From positions 6,218-42,036 of the forward strand of contig CAJUBU010000024.1 of assembly GCA_910585095.1 (NCBI GenBank): a stretch of DNA of 35,819 nucleotides, written 5' to 3'. The stretch is from an uncultured Lachnospira sp. (lineage in GTDB: Bacteria; Bacillota; Clostridia; Lachnospirales; Lachnospiraceae). Position 1 is the first letter of the stretch. Every line of letters starts with the position of its first letter. The notes under the pieces are model-generated. The model was not told where the DNA came from. It saw only the letters and a list, made by a program, of their open reading frames with translations, and searched no databases. The position numbers were made by a program, and so were the translations under genes. Below are positions 16,182 through 25,089 of the stretch, piece by piece.

Positions 16182-16247
16182 ATTATAAGTAAGTAGCGAA
16201 GCGAATTACGAATATCTGCTTGACACTATAAAATTTTTTGAATATTT
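16182..16247. repeat. Copy of an intergenic repeat shared with 29512-29575
   Basis: ATTATAAGTAAGTAG, GAATTACGAATA and TATAAAATTTTTTG occur in the same order and nearly the same spacing as at 29512-29575. The copy lies between the MerR start and the MATE promoter. The GTAA ... TTAC ends of the core form an inverted pair. Confidence 0.55.
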
Positions 16248-16250
16248 TTC

Positions 16251-16281
16251 TTGACTGTACTGTTACTGTACGGTTTATGAT
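16251..16281 (+). promoter_or_regulatory. MerR-type promoter of the MATE exporter gene
   Basis: A -35 TTGACT (16251-16256) and -10 TATGAT (16276-16281) are separated by 19 bases, longer than the usual 17 and typical of MerR-activated promoters. The spacer carries ACTGTAC twice, with GTAC ... GTAC symmetry suited to a MerR dimer. The MATE start is 82 bases downstream. Confidence 0.7.
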
Positions 16282-16362
16282 ACTATATACAGAAAATAAA
16301 AACAAGAAAAAAATATTTATAGCTGTATAGCATGGCAAAAAGTTGTGATAAGGAGGATTTAT

Positions 16363-17694
16363 ATGGAAAATCAAAATGTATATGAAAAACCTGTAACATT
16401 AAAAAATATTTTAAAATTTGCGATTCCAACCATAGCAATGAGTGTTTTTATGTCGTTTTATACAATGGTGGATGGTTTCTTTGTATCCAATTTAATTGGT
16501 ACAAATGCGTTGTCTGCTATTAATTTAACGGCTCCAATTATTCAGCTTGTAACAGCAATTTCTACAATGCTTGCTACAGGGGGAAGTGCTGTTATAATGA
16601 AAAAAATGGGAGAACAAAAACGAGAGGAAGCCAATCAGAATTTTACTTTTCTGATTTTAGTAAACGTTGTTGTTGGATTGGTTATGTGTGGTGTTGGATA
16701 TATGACAATGGATGCTATCTTTTCAAGTATGAATTTATCTGTGGATGTGGAAATGTATTGTGTGCAGTATTTAAGCCATTATTTATTGTTTACAGTTCCT
16801 ATTTTATTGATGAATAATTTTACACTGTATATGATTGCAAGTGAAAAAGCGACGCTTTCTTTAATATGTTCTGTATCTGGCGGCGTGTTGAATATGATTT
16901 TGGATTATATATTTATTGCTGGGTTTGATATGGGGATAAAAGGTGCAGCGCTTGCAACGGGTATGGGATATTCTGTGACAGCGATTGTAGGACTTTTTAT
17001 TTTTAGTAATAAAAAGAATTTGCTGCATTTTACAAAACCTCGTTTTCGTTTTAAAGTTCTTTTTCGTGCAGCGACAAATGGCTGTTCGGAGATGGCAACA
17101 GCACTTGTTACGGGAATTGTTACAATGATGTTTAACTGGACTATGCTTACATTTGTTGGGGAAGATGGTGTTGCAGCAGTTACTATTATTATGTATGTGC
17201 TGATGTTTGCAAGTTCTTTATATACAGGGTATACTTATGGGGTGGCTCCTATGATTAGTTTTTATTATGGAGAGAAAAATTATCAAAAACTAAAAAAATT
17301 GATAAAAATTAGTATAAGAGTCATTGCGGTTATCTCTATCGTGACAGTGCTAGCTTCTTTTTTCCTTACAAAGCCATTAGTATCTGTGTTTGCACATCCA
17401 GATAATCCAGTGTATAGTCTTGCAATTACTGGCAATCGAATCTGTACCATTGCTCTGTTTTTTATAGGTTTTAATATTTTTGCCAGTGGAATGTTTACCG
17501 CATTGTCAAATGGGATTATTTCAGCAATTCTAGCGTTTTCAAGGTCGTTTGTGTTTATGATGATTACAATGCTGATACTTCCAGTTCTTTTTGGTGTAAA
17601 TGGAATTTGGCTGGCAACGCCAGTAGCAGAACTTATGGCGCTGGTATTGTCATTAGGAATGTTTATAAAATATAAAAAAAGATATCAATATTAA
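16363..17694 (+). CDS. MATE-family multidrug efflux transporter
   Basis: ATG 16363 follows AAGGAGG by 6 bases; the ATG at 16345 lacks a site. The product is 443 aa, normal for the family, with about 12 membrane helices in two similar halves. The N-terminal signature is seen as IPTIAMSVFMSFYTMVDGFF and NLIGTNALSAINLTAP; GAALATGMGYSVTAIVGL marks the end of the first half. MATE proteins exchange Na+ or H+ for cationic drugs or metabolites across the cytoplasmic membrane. Divergent from a MerR/GyrI-type regulator, so it is likely induced by a substrate drug through the promoter at 16251-16281. Confidence 0.92.
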   Translation: MENQNVYEKPVTLKNILKFAIPTIAMSVFMSFYTMVDGFFVSNLIGTNALSAINLTAPIIQLVTAISTMLATGGSAVIMKKMGEQKREEANQNFTFLILVNVVVGLVMCGVGYMTMDAIFSSMNLSVDVEMYCVQYLSHYLLFTVPILLMNNFTLYMIASEKATLSLICSVSGGVLNMILDYIFIAGFDMGIKGAALATGMGYSVTAIVGLFIFSNKKNLLHFTKPRFRFKVLFRAATNGCSEMATALVTGIVTMMFNWTMLTFVGEDGVAAVTIIMYVLMFASSLYTGYTYGVAPMISFYYGEKNYQKLKKLIKISIRVIAVISIVTVLASFFLTKPLVSVFAHPDNPVYSLAITGNRICTIALFFIGFNIFASGMFTALSNGIISAILAFSRSFVFMMITMLILPVLFGVNGIWLATPVAELMALVLSLGMFIKYKKRYQY

Positions 17695-17795
17695 AAATAT
17701 TTTTGCTGTTATATGCAAAAAGAAATATAAAAAAGATAAAATTTTGTTGTAAATAAAATATTAAATTTTTGTTTTATTACATATCAATTTTTTAA

Positions 17796-18138
17796 ACTTG
17801 TTGTAACAATGAAATCAATGCAAAAATTACAGTTACATGCTGTCCAAGCTGTGTGATGGAAGCTTGGACAGCCGCATTTGGTAGTTATGATTTAAAGGGA
17901 ACTGGAAATGTGATATTTCCATATGATGGTGTGGCAAAACAGCAAGAATATAGTTGGAATGATGACGCTTATAATGAGTTAGAAAGAAATGAATTAAAAT
18001 TAAGCGATATAGAAAGCCCCATTTTTTGGTGTAAATGATTGGAATATAGCAACGATTAGCAGATTTGCACATTGGATTCAAGATTGTAATATTATCAGTT
18101 GTCTAGACTGTAAAAAGGTTTCATTGCATCATCAATAA
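17796..18138 (+). pseudogene. Fragment of an unknown gene with a frameshift in a T6 tract
   Basis: Open frame from 17796 without a start, reading KITVTCCPSCVMEAWTAAFG, then GTGNVIFPYDGVAKQQEY and LSDIESPIF; it stops just after a T6 run (18022-18027). Removing one T continues it as GVNDWNIATISRFAHWIQDC and IISCLDCKKVSL to a stop at 18136-18138. The composition is that of a real protein, with paired Cys at both ends, but I do not recognise the family. Both the missing start and the shift indicate a decayed remnant. The rest of the gap 17695-18462 is A+T-rich and holds one long hairpin. Confidence 0.55.
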
Positions 18139-18189
18139 ACATAAAGTGTTAAAAATTTTATAAATGATATTATTAATAAATAATGAGTG

Positions 18190-18272
18190 AAAAACTATCA
18201 AAAAATAAATTTTCTGCATAAGATATATATAGCTATATTATGTTTTGCAGGATTGTTTTTTTGATAGTTTTT
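18190..18272. repeat. 83-nt long inverted-repeat element
   Basis: AAAAACTATCAAAAAA (18190-18205) is the exact reverse complement of 18257-18272. Inside, CTGCATAA pairs imperfectly with TTATGTTTTGCAG, so almost the whole element folds on itself. It ends in a T run on both strands, so it may act as a bidirectional terminator, or be a small MITE-like insertion. It lies between the decayed gene and the secreted-protein gene. Confidence 0.55.
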
Positions 18273-18462
18273 TAATATATTTTTGAAAATCATTTTTATC
18301 GAAATGAAATATGATTTTAATAATATCAAAAACATGTTGATATTATAGTTATTATAATATATAATATAACAAGATTTAAAATATAATAGAAAATGAAATA
18401 CATTTCTATATCTCAAAATTGTATTTTATTATCGCAAAAGTAAAAAATTGGAGGACGTTTGA

Positions 18463-19476
18463 ATGATGAAAAATTGTAACAAATTGGTAAAAATGATAAG
18501 TATAGCTTTGATAGTATGTTTTTTTTGTTGTAATCTTCAAGTAAGTGGATTTGCAGCACAAAATAATGATAATTCTAATAATATTGTTAGCAATAATCAA
18601 GCAATATGTAGAATTATAGATGATGAAAATGCGGTAAAAAATGATATTACCACTTATACAGCTGATGATATAGAACCAGATGCTTATGAATCAAATGATA
18701 CAAGAGAAACAGCAACAGATTATAATTTAGTTACACAATTGCATGGTAATGCCTTTAATGATGGATATAGAACAGCAAATCATCATACATCAACAGATAT
18801 AGATTATTATTATATAATGTTAGATGCAGGTGTTGAGGTATTTGTTGATTTACGTAATATTTCAACTACAAGAGAATGGCATATTGAAATTGAAAAAGAA
18901 AATGATGATGGTACAATTACTCAATGGAAAATGAGCGATGAAAATGAAGAAATACAAAAAAATACCAGTGAACGATTTTTTTATTTTAAGCCTGCACAAA
19001 CTGGTAAATATTATATTAAAGTAAGTGGAAGCGGCGAGCCAGATAATTTTAATTATTTTATGTATGTAGGACCATCCAAAAGGAGGAAAGTTGTTTTTGA
19101 AAGAAAGTTGTTTGGTTCTTTAAAGCTATATGCTGGTACATATATGGAATCTCAAATTTTTGATGGAACTGGTTTATTTTATTATCCTAAATATGCCAAG
19201 ATTGATGAACTCGAGCTTTCAAATAACTATTCAGGAGGATATTGTAGTAATATTGTCAAAAGAATAACAAAAGTTTCAACAGGAAGCAGTTATACATCAT
19301 CAACAGGAAGTACCAAGATAAATAACATAAATGGACAATATATTGCACAAAAATGGAAGATTGAGGGAAAGTGTGGATGTGGAAAAAGTCATTCAAGGAC
19401 TACATGGAATCCTACAATAAAAGTGACATGTACTTATAAAGCTGGTCCATTGCCAGATAATAGTGTTGAAGAATAA
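18463..19476 (+). CDS. Secreted protein with bacterial pre-peptidase C-terminal (PPC)-like domain
   Basis: ATG 18463 (or the next codon) follows GGAGG by 9 bases. The product is 337 aa. Residues 1-32 form a signal peptide: basic start, hydrophobic ISIALIVCFFCC core, likely cleavage after GFAA. Residues about 75-205 match a PPC domain: EPDAYESNDTRETATDYN, DIDYYYIMLDAGVEVFVDL and FKPAQTGKYYIKVSGSG. The last 130 residues (KVVFERKLFGSLKLYAG, and a Cys pair GKCGCGKSH) are unfamiliar. PPC domains are non-catalytic extracellular modules, usually attached to peptidases, but no protease domain is present here. It is followed 36 bases later by a 372-aa gene. Confidence 0.75.
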   Translation: MMKNCNKLVKMISIALIVCFFCCNLQVSGFAAQNNDNSNNIVSNNQAICRIIDDENAVKNDITTYTADDIEPDAYESNDTRETATDYNLVTQLHGNAFNDGYRTANHHTSTDIDYYYIMLDAGVEVFVDLRNISTTREWHIEIEKENDDGTITQWKMSDENEEIQKNTSERFFYFKPAQTGKYYIKVSGSGEPDNFNYFMYVGPSKRRKVVFERKLFGSLKLYAGTYMESQIFDGTGLFYYPKYAKIDELELSNNYSGGYCSNIVKRITKVSTGSSYTSSTGSTKINNINGQYIAQKWKIEGKCGCGKSHSRTTWNPTIKVTCTYKAGPLPDNSVEE

Positions 19477-19512
19477 AATAAAAGTTTATTGTAAAGAAAG
19501 AAGTGAAAAGAA

Positions 19513-20631
19513 ATGATGGTTATTGATAAAAATTTAACTGTTGATACATTGGGAATTAGAAATTATGTAGAACTTATTACTAAAAATACAGCAAAATGTG
19601 AAGTGATTTATGATGATACATGGAATGAAAAAAAAAATAATGCAAATAAAAAAACGAGTGACCAAAGTTGGGATGATATTAAAGAGCAGACGATTTCTTT
19701 AATAAAATATCCTATTCAATGTCAAGATATTCAGTCCAATAAAGAACCTGTTAAAATGAAATATGGTTATACAGATTATGAAAGAGCGTATCTTCTTACA
19801 GGTCTTGAAGCAAATGGCGTACATTATACTATAAATAGAAATAAAGAGAGAGGATACAATATTATAAATACTAATTTTGCCTATTATCGAGAAGATTTAC
19901 GTTCTTCTGAACGGGATTTTACCAGTATTTCACTGCATGAAGATGGAATTGTTTGCAGAGGAAATAATAATAAAGATAATGAACCTAATTCATTAATTAC
20001 AATATGGGATATTTCATTTGCTAATAAGGAAGAACGTAATAAGGCAATTGCATTTTTTGAAAGGATAAGTAGTGTAGACCCTGACTTGCTTTCAATAAAT
20101 TTGCCATTTACAAATAATCAAAATTTTTGGGAAAATATTATATCAGGGAAAACAGATGGAGTAGAAGAGTTACGACATTATAGTGAGATTTTAAATCAAA
20201 GTGATGCCATTTATCAGATAAGTAATGAAGATCAAAGTCTTCAAATAGCAGTTTATAAAAGTAATACGTATATATATGGAGATTCCAGTTATACTATTCA
20301 AATATTATATGATGGAGGGCAAATAGATACACAAAATATCTCACCGGAATCTATTAATTTATCGAATTGCTCTTATCAAGAATTTCTTGTTTGGTGTATT
20401 TCTCAATATGGTACCGATTTTTCTGAAGAAGAACAGATAATTTTACAAAGAACGCTTCAAGAAAGTAAGGGTGGAAATAATAATTATATAAAGAAAATAG
20501 AAGAATTGATAAATCAAAATATAGGGCGTTCAATAAAATTATATGATGTATTAAGTCAATTTTTAGATAATTATAAAGAAAAAAATTATTATGGAAAAAA
20601 TTATTATAAAGAAAATGATATGCAACAATAA
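19513..20631 (+). CDS. Hypothetical protein following the secreted PPC protein
   Basis: 372 aa from ATG 19513; the ribosome site is weak (GAAGTGAAAAG). No signal peptide or membrane segment, so it is probably cytoplasmic. It is rich in Asn, Lys and Tyr. Recognisable texture: a beta-rich middle (TSISLHEDGIVCRGN, LITIWDISFANKEERNKAIAFF) and a helical C-terminal third with a NYYGKNYYKEND tail. No family recognised and no catalytic motif evident. It lies 36 bases after the PPC gene and ends shortly before a strong terminator, so the two form a likely operon. A role tied to the secreted protein is only positional inference. Confidence 0.6.
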   Translation: MMVIDKNLTVDTLGIRNYVELITKNTAKCEVIYDDTWNEKKNNANKKTSDQSWDDIKEQTISLIKYPIQCQDIQSNKEPVKMKYGYTDYERAYLLTGLEANGVHYTINRNKERGYNIINTNFAYYREDLRSSERDFTSISLHEDGIVCRGNNNKDNEPNSLITIWDISFANKEERNKAIAFFERISSVDPDLLSINLPFTNNQNFWENIISGKTDGVEELRHYSEILNQSDAIYQISNEDQSLQIAVYKSNTYIYGDSSYTIQILYDGGQIDTQNISPESINLSNCSYQEFLVWCISQYGTDFSEEEQIILQRTLQESKGGNNNYIKKIEELINQNIGRSIKLYDVLSQFLDNYKEKNYYGKNYYKENDMQQ

Positions 20632-20737
20632 ACTTTATCCAATGAAAAGCTTATAAGTATGTGCATACAATATTAAAAATGGTAAATAATAAGCAATAAC
20701 GGATAATACATTTTATAAATTATCTTTATATTAAATC

Positions 20738-20777
20738 AAAAAATTCACAGATGAATAATTCATCTGTGAATTTTTTT
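20738..20777 (+). terminator. Strong intrinsic terminator
   Basis: AAATTCACAGATGAA and TTCATCTGTGAATTT are exact reverse complements around a three-base loop, with a T7 tail on the plus strand and T-rich flank on the minus. It ends the PPC/372-aa operon. It is 81 bases upstream of ptsG, so a role as an attenuator for ptsG cannot be excluded, but no RAT-like antiterminator site was seen. Confidence 0.8.
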
Positions 20778-20857
20778 GCACATGAACACAGAAAAAAATA
20801 GAAATATTTTGTGGGTGGTGTAGGAAATAGGGGAAAGTAGATTGAATGGAGGTTGTT

Positions 20858-23083
20858 ATGAAAGATAAAGTATTTGGCGTTTTACAGCGTGTGGGACGCT
20901 CATTTATGCTTCCTATTGCATTGTTGCCAGTAGCAGGTCTTTTGTTGGGCATTGGCAGTTCTTTTACCAATGAAACGATGCTTGAGACATATAAGCTTAC
21001 AGGCATTATGGGACATGGCACAATCTTGAATGCAATATTAAGTGTTATGAGTGCTGCGGGTAATTCCGTTTTTGCCAATTTACCATTATTGTTTGCAATG
21101 GGTGTTGCTATTGGTATGGCTAAAAAAGAAAAAGCGGTTGCCGCGCTTGCTGCCGCTGTCGCATTTATTATTATGCACACTGCTTTAAGTACTATGTTAT
21201 TGATATATGGAGATGGCGCGACCGTGCAGGAGTCTTGTGAAAATCTTGTTGCAAGAGGTGTTCTTGCTGCCAATTCATATGGTGATGTGTTGGGCATCAC
21301 CAGTTTAAATATGGGTGTTTTTGGCGGCATGATTGTTGGGATTGGTGTGGCAAGCCTGCATAATCGATTTTATAAAATTGAATTGCCACAAGTCTTGTCA
21401 TTTTTTGGTGGTACAAGATTTGTACCAATTATCAGCTCGATTGTATTTGTATTTGTTGGTATTTTAATGTATTATATTTGGCCTTTTGTTGGCATAGGTA
21501 TTGCAAAAGTGGGTGAACTTGTTGTAATATCAGGTTATGGTGGAACACTGCTTTACGGTTTTATGGAGCGTCTTCTTATACCGTTTGGGCTTCATCATGT
21601 ATTTTATATGCCATTTTGGCAGACAGCAGTAGGTGGCTCCATGGAAATAGGCGGGCAAGTTATTAACGGTGCGCAAAATATTTTCTTTGCACAGCTTGCA
21701 GACCCTAATTGCAGTCAATTTGCGGTTTCGGCGACTCGTTTTATGTCTGGAAAATTTCCGTTGATGATATTTGGTTTGCCGGGTGCAGCGCTTGCTATGT
21801 ATAAATGTGCAAAGCCAGAAAAAAGAAAGGTTGTAGGTACGCTGCTTTTATCAGCCGCACTTACTTCCATGTTGACAGGTATTACAGAACCGCTTGAATT
21901 TACGTTTTTGTTTGTTGCCCCATTATTATATGGTATTCACTGTGTATTTGCAGGTTTGGCATATATGCTTATGCACGTATTTAATGTAGGCGTTGGTATG
22001 ACGTTTTCAGGAGGTATTATAGACCTTGTTTTGTTTGGTATTTTGCCAGGTATTGAAAAGACTAATTGGATTTGGATTGTTATTGTTGGTATTGGATATT
22101 TTATTGTATACTATTTCCTATTTTCATTTCTTATCAAAAAATTAAATCTAAAAACACCAGGACGAGAAAATGAGGGAGAAGAAACTAAACTTTACACAAG
22201 AGCCGATGTCAATAAATCAAAAAATGGTGGAGCAAATGGAACAAAGACGCAGGATGATATTGTTTCAGCATTGATTGTGTCAGGGCTTGGCGGAAAGCAA
22301 AATATAAGCGATGTCGATTGTTGTGCAACAAGATTGCGTGTTACAGTTTTTGACTATCAATTAGTAGACAAAGATAAATTAAAGCAGTCTGGTGCTTCTG
22401 GTGTCGTTCAAAAAGGTGATGGCGTGCAGGTGATTTACGGACCAAAAGTAACGGTTATTAAATCTAATTTGGAAGATTATCTTGAAAGTCCTGAAAGTGA
22501 TAATCCTATTATTGATGAAGGCTTAAAGGATATTGGCATAAATTCCGATACAGTCAATACAAATCAAAATAATGTAAATATAGATAATACAAATGTCCAT
22601 GATATAGATAACAAAATCTTTCAAAAGAATAATACAAGCACAGAAGTCTATTTGCCTATAAATGGTAAAGTCATTACTCTTGAAGAAGTGGAAGATGGCG
22701 TATTTTCTGAAAAAATGCTCGGCGATGGCGTAGCTGTTGAACCATCAGAAGGTAAGGTGTATGCCCCGTTTGATGGTATTGTAGAAATGGTTTATGACAC
22801 AAAACATGCACTGGGTTTGTTATCCGATAGCGGAGTGGAATTGCTTATTCATGTGGGAATTGATACTGTACAGCTTGCTGGTAAATTTTATGACGTAAAA
22901 GTTTCTAATGGGCAAAAGATTAAAAAAGGCGAGCTGCTTATGAAAATAGATTTAGATGGTATAAAAGGTGCTGGCTATAGAACAGTAACGCCTATCATTA
23001 TTACAAATACAGATAATTATACTTCAATTGATGTGAAAGTAGGCGATTTAAAAGCAGGGCAGGAAATACTAAAATTAGTTTAA
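20858..23083 (+). CDS. ptsG: PTS glucose-type transporter, IICBA fusion
   Basis: The start is ATG 20858, 6 bases after GGAGG; the ATG at 20846 overlaps that site. The product is 741 aa. EIIC (about residues 1-430) has FGVLQRVGRSFMLP, LPLLFAMGVAIGMA, NRFYKIELPQ, LLIPFGLHHVFYMPFW, GITEPLEFTFLFVAP and NLKTPGRE, closely matching Bacillus PtsG. EIIB has the phosphorylated Cys489 in CCATRLRV. An Asn-rich linker follows. EIIA has HALGL (His650) and LLIHVGID (phospho-acceptor His665). It takes up and phosphorylates glucose (or a close sugar such as maltose or N-acetylglucosamine) using PEP via HPr. All three catalytic modules look intact. The HAD gene downstream may share the transcript. Confidence 0.92.
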   Translation: MKDKVFGVLQRVGRSFMLPIALLPVAGLLLGIGSSFTNETMLETYKLTGIMGHGTILNAILSVMSAAGNSVFANLPLLFAMGVAIGMAKKEKAVAALAAAVAFIIMHTALSTMLLIYGDGATVQESCENLVARGVLAANSYGDVLGITSLNMGVFGGMIVGIGVASLHNRFYKIELPQVLSFFGGTRFVPIISSIVFVFVGILMYYIWPFVGIGIAKVGELVVISGYGGTLLYGFMERLLIPFGLHHVFYMPFWQTAVGGSMEIGGQVINGAQNIFFAQLADPNCSQFAVSATRFMSGKFPLMIFGLPGAALAMYKCAKPEKRKVVGTLLLSAALTSMLTGITEPLEFTFLFVAPLLYGIHCVFAGLAYMLMHVFNVGVGMTFSGGIIDLVLFGILPGIEKTNWIWIVIVGIGYFIVYYFLFSFLIKKLNLKTPGRENEGEETKLYTRADVNKSKNGGANGTKTQDDIVSALIVSGLGGKQNISDVDCCATRLRVTVFDYQLVDKDKLKQSGASGVVQKGDGVQVIYGPKVTVIKSNLEDYLESPESDNPIIDEGLKDIGINSDTVNTNQNNVNIDNTNVHDIDNKIFQKNNTSTEVYLPINGKVITLEEVEDGVFSEKMLGDGVAVEPSEGKVYAPFDGIVEMVYDTKHALGLLSDSGVELLIHVGIDTVQLAGKFYDVKVSNGQKIKKGELLMKIDLDGIKGAGYRTVTPIIITNTDNYTSIDVKVGDLKAGQEILKLV

Positions 23084-23140
23084 TAATGGTAAAGCGGATT
23101 ACAATATTCTTTGATTTTTTTTAAAAGTAGGGTGACGAAT

Positions 23141-23950
23141 ATGATAAAGTTAATTGCTATGGATTTAGATGGTACTCTGTTTGATTCAGACCATAAAACA
23201 ATTTCAGAAAGAAATATAAAGGCTATAAAAACTGCATCTTCTAAAGGCATTAAAATAGCGATTTGCAGTGGTCGTACTTGTTGTCATATCAAAAATGTAC
23301 TTGAGCAGTTAAAAGTGGTAGACTATATTCTTGCTTCTAATGGAGCTTTGGCAATGGATATAACAGGCAATGTAATGGCATCAGATTGTATGAATTATGA
23401 TACGTGGAAATTTGTATATGAGTTTTTGGAACAGTTTGGAATTGTTACAGAAATATATTGTAATGGAAATTCTTATATGAAGAAAAGCAGCAGTGATTTA
23501 TATAAAAGTGATTATTTAAAAGATGAATTTTTAAAGGAATTAAAAGATGAAATTACTTTTTGTGATAATCCGACTGAAACATTAAACAATAAAGCAGCTG
23601 AAAAAGTGACATCTATATATGTGCCAAAAGATAAATATGATAGGATAAAAACAACATTTATAGAAAAAAATCTCGCTGTTACTTCCTCTATACCATTTAA
23701 TATGGAAATTAATAAAGTTGGAGTAAATAAGGGTAAAGGATTGAGCAGTTTATGCAATATATTAGGTATAAATGCAAGTGAAGTAATGGCGTTTGGCGAT
23801 GGCAATAATGATATTCAGATGTTGGAGTGGGCAGAGCAATCCTATGCTATGAAAAATGCACAAGACGATGTAAAAAAAGCGGCAAAATTGATAGCAGATT
23901 ACAATTATAAAGATGGTATAGCAAAAGCAATAGAAGGAGTACTGTTATGA
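23141..23950 (+). CDS. Cof-type HAD-superfamily phosphatase
   Basis: ATG 23141 is used; an upstream ATG in the same frame at 23111 has no ribosome site. The product is 269 aa, usual for the Cof/HAD-IIB group. Motif I is MDLDGTLF with nucleophile Asp8 and acid Asp10, motif II is ICSGRT, motif III is the Lys in NKGKGL, and motif IV is MAFGDGNNDIQML. The cap domain sits between motifs II and III. These cytosolic enzymes dephosphorylate sugar phosphates, FMN precursors or pyridoxal phosphate; the specific substrate is unclear. Its position 58 bases after ptsG suggests a link to sugar-phosphate turnover. Its stop overlaps the next gene as ATGA. Confidence 0.9.
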   Translation: MIKLIAMDLDGTLFDSDHKTISERNIKAIKTASSKGIKIAICSGRTCCHIKNVLEQLKVVDYILASNGALAMDITGNVMASDCMNYDTWKFVYEFLEQFGIVTEIYCNGNSYMKKSSSDLYKSDYLKDEFLKELKDEITFCDNPTETLNNKAAEKVTSIYVPKDKYDRIKTTFIEKNLAVTSSIPFNMEINKVGVNKGKGLSSLCNILGINASEVMAFGDGNNDIQMLEWAEQSYAMKNAQDDVKKAAKLIADYNYKDGIAKAIEGVLL

Positions 23951-24231
23951 GATTGGGGAGTGCTGGAAACACACAAGGACCTGCTTTGTATATATTGGAA
24001 CAGATAAAGCATTATATAGTATTGTTTGAGTGCTATGAGGATTCTGATTGGACACAATGGGTTGCGATAAAAGATGATAAACAATTTTTTGCAGAAAGTG
24101 CAGAAGCATTACTTGGACTAGTAAATATATATGAATTGGTAGGAGAAGATTGGAACAAGTATTCATCCTATGACCGAGAGCATATTTACCAGCGTAATCT
24201 TGAGGACTTTGTATTTTTTAATGAAACTTAA
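23947..24231 (+). CDS. Small hypothetical protein coupled to the HAD gene
   Basis: 94 aa. ATG 23947 overlaps the HAD stop in the form ATGA, with AGAAGGAG about 8 bases upstream inside the HAD gene, so translation is coupled. The protein is acidic and rich in Trp/Tyr (HYIVLFECYEDSDWTQWVAI, SAEALLGLVNIYELVGEDW). The beta-then-helix texture suggests a compact cytosolic domain. No family is recognised. The following terminator marks the operon end. Confidence 0.7.
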   Translation: MRLGSAGNTQGPALYILEQIKHYIVLFECYEDSDWTQWVAIKDDKQFFAESAEALLGLVNIYELVGEDWNKYSSYDREHIYQRNLEDFVFFNET

Positions 24232-24250
24232 TAATTAAATAATAAGAATT

Positions 24251-24291
24251 AAAAACAGCTAAAAGAATTATTTTCTGATAGCTGTTTTTTT
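24251..24291 (+). terminator. Intrinsic terminator after the PTS-HAD genes
   Basis: AAACAGCTA and TAGCTGTTT flank a 17-base loop and the right arm runs into a T7 tract. It separates the ptsG-HAD operon from the two-component/ABC operon. Confidence 0.75.
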
Positions 24292-24377
24292 GAAAAATAT
24301 TCAAAAACTAAGAAAATACTACTATGATAAGATGAAAAATTTTTATCGGTAAAAATAATACAGAAATGAGGGAAATA

Positions 24378-25076
24378 ATGCAGGAAAAATCAATATTAAT
24401 AATTGATGATGATGAAGATTTATCATTTATTATATCGGATATGCTGGAAAGCTATCATTATAAAGTAACAATTGCAACAAGCAGTGAAGAAGCTTTTGCG
24501 GTATTAACGGATCATACATATGATTTAATTTTATTGGATATTAATTTTCCAGATATAACAGGATTTGAAATATGTAAAGAGTTAAGGCGTGTGTCAACTG
24601 TTCCAGTAATATTTGCAAGTGCAAGAACGAGTGAACAGGACCGCATAACAGGTTTTGATATAGGCGGTGATGATTATCTTCCAAAACCATACTCTATGAA
24701 AGAACTATTGTCTCGAATCAATGCGCTTATAAGGAGAACATATGGCTTTTCATCAAAAGAAGAAATATATCAATTTGGAGATGTTATAGTCAATGTTACA
24801 TCTAGGAGCGTTACAAAAAAAGATGAAATAATAGCACTATCTTTAAGAGAGTTTGATTTGCTTGCATATATGTGTCAGCATAAAAATATTGCCCTGTCAA
24901 AGGAAAACTTATTGTCCGAAGTATGGGGTACTTTTTCTTGCGTGGAGGCAGCTACACTTGCTGTACATATTCGTTGGTTACGAGAAAAGATTGAAGATAA
25001 CCCAGCAAAACCACAATTTATAAAAACCGTTTATAAGATAGGATATATGCTTGATACCAATTTAAAAAACGTTTAG
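24378..25076 (+). CDS. OmpR/PhoB-family response regulator
   Basis: ATG 24378 is chosen since GAGGG lies 7 bases upstream; the ATG at 24366 overlaps that site. The product is 232 aa. REC domain: acidic IIDDDED near residues 8-13, phospho-acceptor Asp54 in LILLDINFPD, Lys103 in DYLPKPYS. C-terminal winged helix about residues 130-228, with LSLREFDLLAYM, LLSEVWG and VHIRWLREKIE, as in the family. It is encoded directly ahead of a sensor kinase and an ABC exporter, in the order seen in antimicrobial-peptide response modules. It probably activates the ABC genes when phosphorylated; the dyad at 26252-26293 is a candidate target. Confidence 0.92.
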   Translation: MQEKSILIIDDDEDLSFIISDMLESYHYKVTIATSSEEAFAVLTDHTYDLILLDINFPDITGFEICKELRRVSTVPVIFASARTSEQDRITGFDIGGDDYLPKPYSMKELLSRINALIRRTYGFSSKEEIYQFGDVIVNVTSRSVTKKDEIIALSLREFDLLAYMCQHKNIALSKENLLSEVWGTFSCVEAATLAVHIRWLREKIEDNPAKPQFIKTVYKIGYMLDTNLKNV

Positions 25077-25089
25077 TATGGAGGATAAA

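Noticed and set aside
20738..20857. GlcT-type antitermination (RAT) leader for ptsG
   Set aside because: The terminator is there but I could not find a competing RAT-like hairpin overlapping it.
20731..21330. 199-aa minus-strand ORF
   Set aside because: Antisense of the ptsG start, Pro/Ala-biased, and it crosses a strong terminator.
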